Shown here piece after piece: positions 1 through 5,164 of a stretch of 6,022 bases of DNA; position 1 is the stretch's first letter, and each line of letters starts with the position of its first letter. A program made the translations under genes and the position numbers. The stretch covers positions 1 to 6,022 of the forward strand of contig JAJSZO010000163.1 in NCBI GenBank assembly GCA_030262795.1, read 5' to 3'. The notes below the pieces were generated by a model. It did not search any database, had not been told where the DNA came from, and was given only the letters and a program-made list of their open reading frames with translations. Origin of the DNA: Deltaproteobacteria bacterium (GTDB lineage Bacteria; Desulfobacterota; Desulfobacteria; Desulfobacterales; ETH-SRB1).

Positions 1-581
1 AGGCTAAACAGGGCAGGATCAATCTCGCTGATGGTGTCGTTTACCGCAAATGTAATGGCAGGCTTAGAGGTTCCGTCGGATACCTTAAATGCGCTTACTT
101 CAGGTACCAGTTCATCTATGGCAAGGATATACTGGCCAGGTAGCGTGATTGAAGCGATTACCTTTTTGTTTGCGGTATCGACTGTTCCACCTGTGAACTG
201 ATAGCAGCCGGATTCTCCGTCCCAGCGATATATCCTGAGCCGGGATTCCTTTTCTAAGGAAAAGCCGGCCTCCTGCAACATGGTCTCTGTGTAGTCGATT
301 GCAAGCTCAAGCGGTGTTGTAAATTCGGATATTGGATTATTGTTTTCATCTGTTACGTTTACTATAAAGACGTTTCCTATAGTCGAGGCAGTAGATTCCT
401 CAAGAGCTTTGCTGTATGCTGTGCGTTTGCTGATGGTGCGGATATGATAGGTTCCTCTGAAGTATGGCAGGTTTGATATGTGCAGTTTTGCTCCACTGAT
501 AATGGAGTCTGCCTCTGCTTTTAGCTGCGCCCCTGCTTCACCGACAGTTCCTTGCCGGCCTCGACTACTCCGATTACGGTA
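1..581 (-). CDS. Fourth piece of the broken surface-protein gene, Ig-like or similar extracellular module, runs off the left edge
   Basis: A minus-strand frame without stops runs from 581 to the window edge. From about 555 leftward it reads as normal protein: GTVGEAGAQLKAEADSII, then NVFIVNVTDENNNPISEF, which resembles the first strands of a bacterial Ig-like domain. Next come RIYRWDGESGCYQFTGG and TVDTANKKVIASITLPGQY, a pattern seen in the terminal beta modules of many secreted bacterial proteins (a tryptophan-aspartate strand, a variable turn, then a strand ending in an aromatic residue). There is no start codon with a ribosome site, so it must be read as the continuation of the piece ending at 521. 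The frame is still open at base 1, so the true end of the gene is not visible. Confidence 0.55.
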
Positions 582-1573
582 TCAAAAATATCCGAGACAA
601 TAGTTTTAAGCGCCTTTATATACTCTGAGATTACAGACTCAGGGTCTTTTAGATGATTTGTGATATATCCGTCTTTTTCATAAATCTGGGTTGTTATCCA
701 ACCCTTTTCCGGCGATATAAATCCTTTTTCTCCGATATATTCTATGGAGGATACCACATCTAAGTTGAGGTGAATGCCGAATTTTATGCCCGCTCCGATT
801 TCAATGTCAAACGGGATTGATACAAGTTTTATATCCTTTTTTATCTCTTCCCATTCGACCTGACCGCTGGTTATGTCGATGATGGACTCGTGCGCTTTTT
901 GATAGGAAGCAGGGTTAAGAACGGCATCGTGTCCGTAAAGCATGTTCCATACAAGGCCGGAGCGATTCGCAAGCTCGTTGATGGTCTCTGAATTGTTGAT
1001 TTTATATGATAAAATGCTTTCTTCTATGGCAGATGTGAAAAGGATGCTGTCACCGCCTGTTCTCTTATCAAGATATTGAAAATCAAGAAAAACATTTCCG
1101 TTTGGATCGGTCTCTAAGCTTATGCTCTCCTCGCCTTCTATCTTCAGTGCAGTATAATCTACAAGATTGCCGAGATTTGCCATTGGAGTATCATTTCTCC
1201 TCTTATCACCCCAAAATTTCTGAGCTATTGAAGCTTTAAACGATCCAATGTCAAGGTTGTGGGTAACAGCCTGTGTTGTCCTTTTTGCACCGTTCAAAGC
1301 TTCCTCGCCTGTCCGTTCATAGATGTATTCGCCGTCAAACGCGGATAGATTGATATTCAAAAGGCTTCCTGCTGAAATCCCAAGGGGGTTTTTAAGTTCA
1401 ATATCAAATCCGAGCGATCCTTTTCCTCCAATGGAAATTGTATTTCCTATCCCTTCTTCATAGGCGCTGAGATTGCTGATCCTTTCGATTAGCTCAGATA
1501 TTATTCGATCTTTTATAATTTGATCCATCCCGAGTCTGTGAGGATTACGAGAACTGTTGAGAGCGTTTTCCAA
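521..1573 (-). CDS. Third piece of the broken surface-protein gene, uncharacterised beta-rich region
   Basis: The frame is 350 codons if counted from a TTG at 1573. It is in fact open back to 1714, where the residues SLNAGVEVEANIGSS continue the glycine-rich style of the preceding piece, so the TTG (no ribosome site) is probably not a start. The sequence contains alternating hydrophobic strands with repeated glycine turns (GIGNTISIGGKGSLGFDIEL; GAGIKFGIHLNLDVVSS), suggesting a beta-structured surface or envelope domain, with helical stretches near the end (SEYIKALKTIVSDIF). I recognise no family. The last few residues before the stop at 521-523 are out of frame: the -1 frame from about 555 onward gives a smooth continuation to the left. 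Confidence 0.5.
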   Translation of the reverse strand: MENALNSSRNPHRLGMDQIIKDRIISELIERISNLSAYEEGIGNTISIGGKGSLGFDIELKNPLGISAGSLLNINLSAFDGEYIYERTGEEALNGAKRTTQAVTHNLDIGSFKASIAQKFWGDKRRNDTPMANLGNLVDYTALKIEGEESISLETDPNGNVFLDFQYLDKRTGGDSILFTSAIEESILSYKINNSETINELANRSGLVWNMLYGHDAVLNPASYQKAHESIIDITSGQVEWEEIKKDIKLVSIPFDIEIGAGIKFGIHLNLDVVSSIEYIGEKGFISPEKGWITTQIYEKDGYITNHLKDPESVISEYIKALKTIVSDIFDTVIGVVEAGKELSVKQGRS

Positions 1574-1668
1574 AAAGAGCGCTGCCGAGGCAAGGAGCTG
1601 GTCATCGTGGTCAAATTGATCATTGTTAAAGAAATTCGGAAAATCGTATCTTGCAGAAATAGAGCTTC

Positions 1669-2157
1669 CTATATTTGCTTCAACCTCAACACCTGCATTG
1701 AGCGATGGTCGAGTCTAACACCCCATGTTTTTCCAAACAGACCGGCAGATGCTTCAATGCCAAACTCATGGCCCAATGAGTTTTCGACTTTTAGGTCAGT
1801 ATTAATCCCTGTTGTGCAAAGGACTATGCTGCTGCCGATATTTTTTCCGCCATTCAGTCCGGCTCCAATTGTCTTAAGTTTTAATGGTCCTATTTTACCA
1901 CCAGGGCCTCCGATTCCGAGACTCCCACCTGTTCCAAAGAGGATTTTATAGTTTTCCGTAAATTCTCTGTCAGTTACATGGACGCTGAATGCAGGGGGAT
2001 TATTTACAGCAGTTGTGAGAAACGCGCCGTTTTCATCCGTTACGGTCAGGGAGTAATCTGCATCGGTTGTAACGGCAGGGGTTTCTATTTTCAGAAAACC
2101 CTGGTCATCAATATCCCCTGGAAGAACCGTCCATTCTTCTCGGTCTTGCCGGATCAC
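1669..2157 (-). CDS. Second piece of the broken surface-protein gene, unknown domain
   Basis: The open frame would give 162 residues from a GTG at 2157, but no Shine-Dalgarno precedes it and the first dozen codons are the propeller unit read in the wrong frame. Convincing protein begins at about residue 9 (EEWTVLPGDIDDQG) and continues through TPAVTTDADYSLTVTDENG, which looks like an extracellular beta-sandwich segment. It then runs into a glycine-rich stretch (GTGGSLGIGGPGGKIGPLK), as in beta-rich surface proteins. The end of the frame (about ten residues before the stop at 1669) is out of frame, and the natural continuation lies in the frame of the next piece. It is unlikely to be an independent gene. 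No catalytic motif was seen. Confidence 0.5.
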   Translation of the reverse strand: MIRQDREEWTVLPGDIDDQGFLKIETPAVTTDADYSLTVTDENGAFLTTAVNNPPAFSVHVTDREFTENYKILFGTGGSLGIGGPGGKIGPLKLKTIGAGLNGGKNIGSSIVLCTTGINTDLKVENSLGHEFGIEASAGLFGKTWGVRLDHRSMQVLRLKQI

Positions 2158-2737
2158 TGATGTCTATCACCTGCAAACCGCTCCAATAATTTGCCACATA
2201 CGCTCTGTTTCCTATTACTACCACTTCGCTGGCATAATACGGCGTATCTACAGAGCCGATGATTGTTGGATTTGAGGAATCGCTGATATCTATCACCTGC
2301 AAACCGCTCCACCCATCCGCCACATACGCCCTGTTTCCTGTTATTGCCACTCCATAGGCATAACCCGGCGTATCCACAGAGCCGATAATTCTCGGTCTTG
2401 TCGGATCGCTGATATCTATTACCTGTAACCCGCTATCATTATCTGCTATATACGCCCTGTTTCCTGTTACTACCACTTCAAAGGCATAACCCGGCGTATC
2501 CACAGAGCCGATAATATCTTTTTTATTTGTAACATCCAGAGCTATGGAAACCCTTGTGTTTTCATTAAACCCTGTACCTGTCAGGGTTACCTCTAAATCC
2601 TGACCTGCTGTCCCTAAAACAGGAGAAACAGAGTCCACCCTTAACTCCGCAGAAACGCCGGCACCCATAAAAACAATCCAGAGCAAAATGGGCATGATTT
2701 TACATGTTACGTCAATCTTTCTTTTTAAATACACCAT
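2108..2737 (-). CDS. N-terminal piece: secreted IPT/TIG and LVIVD-repeat beta-propeller protein, truncated
   Basis: This open frame of 209 codons has an ATG start six bases after AAGGAGG. Residues 1-30 form a Sec signal peptide: basic KRK near the start, a hydrophobic stretch around residues 14-27, and a likely cut after VSA at 30. Residues about 33-72 (VDSVSPVLGTAGQDLEV and following) resemble an IPT/TIG immunoglobulin-like fold. Residues 75-200 are three nearly identical 42-residue units with the pattern IIGSVDTPGYA...VTGNRAYVAD...SGLQVIDISDP, which is the LVIVD/YVTN-type beta-propeller repeat of secreted bacterial proteins. The frame ends with nine unrelated residues right where a fourth unit should begin. 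A working propeller normally has more blades, so this product is probably incomplete. Such proteins are exported or on the cell surface and usually mediate binding; the ligand cannot be told. Confidence 0.8.
   Translation of the reverse strand: MVYLKRKIDVTCKIMPILLWIVFMGAGVSAELRVDSVSPVLGTAGQDLEVTLTGTGFNENTRVSIALDVTNKKDIIGSVDTPGYAFEVVVTGNRAYIADNDSGLQVIDISDPTRPRIIGSVDTPGYAYGVAITGNRAYVADGWSGLQVIDISDSSNPTIIGSVDTPYYASEVVVIGNRAYVANYWSGLQVIDISDPARPRRMDGSSRGY
2138..2515 (-). repeat. Three tandem 126-base coding repeats (LVIVD propeller blades)
   Basis: Three direct units of exactly 126 bases (42 codons) occupy 2390-2515, 2264-2389 and 2138-2263. Each encodes a blade from IIGSVDTP to the SDP(T/A)RPR or SDSSNPT linker. 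They are highly alike at DNA level, including the stretches encoding GNRAY and SGLQVIDIS, so they could recombine with each other. The array stops abruptly at 2138, at the precise start of what would be unit four. Confidence 0.85.
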
Positions 2738-2743
2738 AATTTG

Positions 2744-2750
2744 CCTCCTT
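2744..2750 (-). promoter_or_regulatory. Shine-Dalgarno for the surface-protein gene
   Basis: On the minus strand AAGGAGG is followed by six bases (CAAATT) and then the ATG at 2737. This is a near-perfect ribosome site that fixes the start of the propeller protein. The stop codon of a short upstream frame (TAA at 2749-2751) overlaps it, an arrangement typical of tightly packed co-transcribed genes. Confidence 0.85.
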
Positions 2751-2880
2751 ATTCAGGGTTGATGGCTTCAAACAGCCGCATCCTCTGCAATGCATAGATC
2801 ACCTCTGTAATTACCATTTTTCCGTTTCTGTTGATATAGGCCACATTTTTTGCTTCTAAACCGCCTTCGCAAGCATCTCC
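2749..2880 (-). pseudogene. Short open frame with a degenerate dockerin/EF-hand-like motif, likely a gene remnant
   Basis: A minus-strand frame of 43 codons is open from 2880 to the TAA at 2749-2751. Its core, YINRNGKMVITEVIYALQ, lines up with the dockerin/EF-hand repeat that often closes secreted proteins (pattern D-x-N-x-D-G-x-x-x-x-x-E followed by V/A-I-x-A-L-Q). The first and third acidic calcium ligands are replaced by Y and N, while the asparagine, glycine and final glutamate remain. An ATG at 2817 would give only 22 residues and lacks a convincing ribosome site. The frame overlaps the 3' end of the small gene upstream by about 25 bases. I read it as the left-over tail of a second surface-protein gene. 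It is a short match and could be chance. Confidence 0.4.
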
Positions 2881-3053
2881 TTAAAATCTTCAACTCGCTC
2901 ACTGCGAATAGCACGCCTCAGCAGCTCTTTCATCACCTCACGCCGTTCAATAGAACGCACACCCTCCATAATTTCTACGGACACAATTCCAAATCGCTCT
3001 TTTAATGCTTCAATCACCATCTCACGAGCCCCCTTAAGTAGCACTTTTTCCAT
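2856..3053 (-). CDS. C-terminal portion of the split Rpn-tail-like gene
   Basis: These 65 codons are open from an ATG at 3053. A GGA lies directly against that ATG (AAAAAGGAATG), leaving no normal spacing, so independent initiation is doubtful; reading through from the ATG at 3123 fits better. The product would be a charged helical protein: residues 6-20 form a first helix, RFGIVSVEIM follows, and two further helices (residues 33-48 and 51-63) end in MLAKAV. The LxERFG motif and the final EDFKEM helix match the end of Rpn-like proteins in general style. This identification is from memory of the family and is moderate. Confidence 0.5.
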   Translation of the reverse strand: MEKVLLKGAREMVIEALKERFGIVSVEIMEGVRSIERREVMKELLRRAIRSERVEDFKEMLAKAV

Positions 3054-3123
3054 TCCTTTTTCTTATTCCTTCCTCATAAATTTCTTTTCCCGCTACTGTG
3101 TCCATAAGATCCAAATTGAACAT
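2856..3123 (-). pseudogene. Small gene for an Rpn-family C-terminal-tail-like protein, split by a frameshift
   Basis: An ATG at 3121-3123 sits eight bases after GGAGG and opens a frame reading MFNLDLMDTVAGKEIYEEG, IRK, which ends at a TAA at 3034-3036 after only 29 residues. Just after IRK there is a run of five A (AGAAAAAGG). Skipping one A joins the frame that encodes GMEKVLLKGAREMVIEAL and ends at the TAG at 2856-2858. The joined product would be about 88 residues: a short N-terminal part, a K/G/E-rich helix, then a helical domain (ERFGIVSVEIMEGV...EDFKEML). This is the layout of the C-terminal tail of Rpn/PD-(D/E)XK transposase-like proteins, where EEGxxKGxxKG is followed by LxxRFG and a final helix pair. 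No nuclease core is present. The gene begins 17 bases after the ATPase gene stops, so it is probably co-transcribed. The shift may be decay, a sequencing error in the homopolymer, or programmed slippage. Confidence 0.6.
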
Positions 3124-3131
3124 TCTCATCA

Positions 3132-3136
3132 CCTCC
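3132..3136 (-). promoter_or_regulatory. Shine-Dalgarno for the split small gene
   Basis: The minus strand reads GGAGGTGATGAGAATG after the ATPase stop codon. GGAGG is eight bases from the ATG at 3123 and only two from another in-frame ATG at 3129, so 3123 is preferred. A ribosome site this strong shows that the frame beginning at 3123, although short, was a real gene start. Confidence 0.75.
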
Positions 3137-3139
3137 AAA

Positions 3140-4978
3140 CTATTTATCTGAAAATTTATTTAACTTTCCCAACTCCGGCAGTCTCCGAAGCCCAACAAAA
3201 TCAAGTAGCCCGTTCAGATCATCCCGCACAGACCAGAACACCCCATTGTCGCGCATCAGCGTTTCTGCTTCTTCTGTAAAACCATCGTGACTAAAAAACC
3301 ACATCCTGAAAATCCGGAGTCCTTCACTTTCAGCTTCTCTGACAAGCTCTCCCTTGCGCAAAAATATCTCAATCTCAGCACGTCCTGCCTTGCGGCCATT
3401 CCACCATTTGCTTTCACATATCCAGTGCTCTTTTGCAGCGGCTGCTTCAATATCAATCTCCGTGCCTTTTCCTGCGCCCAGGCTTGTCCGATGCCGTACA
3501 TAAATGAAACGATCCGGCAGGATCACATCTTCCCTGCTATGAAAAAACCGATTGTCAAGCGTCTTTCGCTGGCCGTTCCACAACACCTGCGCCATATATA
3601 CTTCAGCCATGTATCCAAGTTGGTTATGAATACGCCGCTCAAGAGTCTGATAGTGTCGCAGCAGACCTTTTTGCACGATCTGCCTGTCATGCCCCTCCAC
3701 CTCAATCTTTCCCCAGACCTTCAGAAACTCCAGCAGGATCGGGTCTTTGACCTTTCTGAACCATCCGCCAAGCTCCATGTATTCAAGGAGGTCGCCGCGC
3801 GAGAGTTTTATCAAGACATCACGAATGGTCTCAAGAGGAACATTCGTTCCCTCACGTTTTGCCAATTCCCGCTGAATTCGCTCAAGATCAAGCCTGTCCC
3901 CTTCCTCTAAGGCAGACAGATAGAGCACCCATTTAGTAATACCATATTCGTTGATCCGTTCAATCCACCGCGTTACCTGATCGTTTAGCTCTCCCCATAT
4001 AAAACCGGAGGAAAGATCCACCGCAAGTACCTCGTTTAGGCTCTCTTCGCTGACAATGGGCTTTTTTTGCTTTGCGGCCTGACGCGCCACGGCTGTAATA
4101 TAAAACGGATTGCCACCGCATCGGCTTGCAATCACAGGTTTTATCTCTTCTGTAAGTTCAGCACCATAATAACGACCTGTATTATGCGCCAATTCAGCAC
4201 CGTAATACTCGGTCATATCCTCAATCGGCTCGCTGTCAAACCGTCCAAATAGGGATCCACGCCCCAGTATCTCCCGTGCAAGGATACTAATGGCAGAACC
4301 TGTCACAAAGTGCGGGCAGGTAGGGGATTCAACCGCCTCCTGCATTAATCCTACTATGTCGAAATTATACTGTGGAAGACGTGTGTTTTGAAACTCGTCG
4401 AGAAACATGACAATCGTGCTCTCCTCTCTGTCAGAAATACGCCTTGGCAGCCATAAAGCCCATTCTTCAGGCATGGTTACGTCTTTCTTGAGAAGTCCGT
4501 CATAAACATTAAGAGCGCCTTCCATCTCTTTACTTATTTTCAACTCGTTTTTAATAAGTTGAATCAGATCATTTCGCTTAATAGTCTGTTTTAAAAGAAT
4601 ATCGGGCTCTCTTAAACGAAATGCTGCGTACCACCTCAAAAAATTTTCTGCATATTTTACAGAAAAATCCCACCGATCCACTACTGTATCCCTGAAGCTG
4701 TAATACACAGGCACAACAGATTGAGCAGGGTTATGGTAGTTCTCCTGCTTAAAAAATAGTCTATTTACTACCCTTTTGAATATCTCGGTTTTGCCCATGC
4801 GCCGCTTGCCAAGAAGGACGGTTGACATGGTGCGCCGGCCTATGGCGTTGATAGCCGCTTTATAAAGGTATTCCAGATGCTCTTTTCGATCTGTATAAAC
4901 CTCTTCCGGAACAATGGGGCGGATCGCCCACCTTAAGCCTCTTTTTTCTGCAGAATTATTCTCATTTTCTTTTTTCAT
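3140..4978 (-). CDS. Archaeal-type P-loop ATPase with C-terminal PD-(D/E)XK nuclease-like domain
   Basis: The product has 612 residues from the ATG at 4976-4978, chosen because AGGAG lies five bases upstream. An upstream in-frame ATG at 5005 would add nine residues but has a poorer site (AAGG). Residues about 30-300 are an ATPase of the archaeal AAA/STAND-like group: Walker A GKRRMGKT at 57-64, Walker B VMFLDEF with D194 and E195, a sensor-like TGS at 226-228, and the diagnostic GGNPFYI at 288-294. Residues about 330-415 look like a winged-helix segment. The C-terminal third resembles the restriction-endonuclease fold: GYMAEVYMAQVL with E459, then EIDIE with D509, and ESK with E522 and K524, so the D...ExK metal site appears intact. 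Relatives are cytoplasmic ATPases of unclear role, often in variable genome regions. The substrate is unknown. All key residues are present, with no sign of decay. Confidence 0.88.
   Translation of the reverse strand: MKKENENNSAEKRGLRWAIRPIVPEEVYTDRKEHLEYLYKAAINAIGRRTMSTVLLGKRRMGKTEIFKRVVNRLFFKQENYHNPAQSVVPVYYSFRDTVVDRWDFSVKYAENFLRWYAAFRLREPDILLKQTIKRNDLIQLIKNELKISKEMEGALNVYDGLLKKDVTMPEEWALWLPRRISDREESTIVMFLDEFQNTRLPQYNFDIVGLMQEAVESPTCPHFVTGSAISILAREILGRGSLFGRFDSEPIEDMTEYYGAELAHNTGRYYGAELTEEIKPVIASRCGGNPFYITAVARQAAKQKKPIVSEESLNEVLAVDLSSGFIWGELNDQVTRWIERINEYGITKWVLYLSALEEGDRLDLERIQRELAKREGTNVPLETIRDVLIKLSRGDLLEYMELGGWFRKVKDPILLEFLKVWGKIEVEGHDRQIVQKGLLRHYQTLERRIHNQLGYMAEVYMAQVLWNGQRKTLDNRFFHSREDVILPDRFIYVRHRTSLGAGKGTEIDIEAAAAKEHWICESKWWNGRKAGRAEIEIFLRKGELVREAESEGLRIFRMWFFSHDGFTEEAETLMRDNGVFWSVRDDLNGLLDFVGLRRLPELGKLNKFSDK
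4157..4207 (-). repeat. Short near-duplicated 36-base unit inside the ATPase gene
   Basis: Two copies of a 15-base sequence (4157-4171 and 4193-4207) differ at one position and are spaced exactly 36 bases apart. They encode YYGAEL at residues 258-263 and again at 270-275 of the ATPase, just before the GGNPFYI motif. The spacing keeps the frame, so it may be an old 12-codon duplication in a surface helix or simply normal helical repetition. Confidence 0.5.
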
Positions 4979-4982
4979 GGTC

Positions 4983-4988
4983 TCTCCT
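4983..4988 (-). promoter_or_regulatory. Shine-Dalgarno deciding the start of the ATPase-nuclease gene
   Basis: The minus strand reads ACAGGAGAGACCATG, placing AGGAG five bases before the ATG at 4978. The alternative ATG at 5005 is preceded only by AAGGTAAG. This supports the shorter 612-residue protein starting MKKENENN. Confidence 0.7.
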
Positions 4989-5005
4989 GTGGAACCGACG
5001 TCCAT

Positions 5006-5164
5006 CTTACCTTATCCCTGAAACCTTCTGTAAGTGCCTTGTATAGTGAAAATTAAACTGTTATAAATCAAATAGTTATACGAATGACCGGGAAAATGGG
5101 AATGCGCCCATGTGCGATCCATGTAGAGAAATTTTTTCCCTAATCATGATATCCTCTACTTGAT
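5006..5164. other. Intergenic region between the two ATPase-nuclease genes
   Basis: No gene is seen here. The half next to the downstream ATPase gene is AT-rich; on the minus strand it holds two TATAAC words and a TATACA, any of which might be a -10 element. None has a good -35 at normal spacing, so I do not call a promoter. A small perfect palindrome (ATGGG, six-base loop, CCCAT) lies at 5096-5111. An imperfect hairpin around 5124-5142 (7 of 8 pairs) lies near the end of the upstream gene but lacks a following T run, so a terminator is not supported. A six-base inverted repeat GTAGAG/CTCTAC (5123-5128 and 5154-5159) brackets that area. The gap suggests that the downstream ATPase may have its own promoter. 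Confidence 0.4.

Larger units (their letters stand above)
1..2737 (-). pseudogene. Frame-broken gene for a large secreted surface protein (IPT/TIG + LVIVD propeller + unknown C-terminal modules), 3' end outside the window
   Basis: This is a single ancestral gene read leftwards from the ATG at 2735-2737. Four successive open frames cover it: 2108-2737, 1669-about 2163, 521-about 1714, and 1-581. Each ends inside a short overlap with the next, and protein-like sequence continues across each junction. The second and third pieces have only GTG or TTG as possible starts and no Shine-Dalgarno. Moving from piece one to two needs a +1 change; the other two junctions each need a -1 change (one base missing). 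The whole would encode a signal peptide, an IPT/TIG-like domain, propeller repeats, a long region I do not recognise and an Ig-like or similar extracellular module. The breaks could be real mutations or assembly errors; the sequence alone cannot decide. If real, only the 209-residue N-terminal fragment would be made efficiently. Confidence 0.72.

Noticed and set aside
1520..1951. Plus-strand open frame of 143 codons with a proline-rich end
   Set aside because: The prolines are the complement of the glycine-rich segment encoded on the minus strand; no ribosome site or recognisable domain.
1669..2157. Treating the second and third pieces of the surface gene as independent genes starting at GTG 2157 and TTG 1573
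   Set aside because: Neither has a Shine-Dalgarno, both frames are open further upstream, and protein-like sequence runs across the junctions with neighbouring frames.
2138..2515. CRISPR-like or non-coding tandem repeat
   Set aside because: The 126-base units are in frame and encode LVIVD propeller blades; there are no spacers.
3287..3910. Plus-strand open frame of 207 codons
   Set aside because: It lies wholly antisense to the well-supported ATPase-nuclease gene, and its translation shows no domain. It is a frame shadow.
5124..5142. Possible intrinsic terminator after the right-hand ATPase gene
   Set aside because: The hairpin is AT-rich, has a mismatch, and no T run follows it in the direction of transcription.
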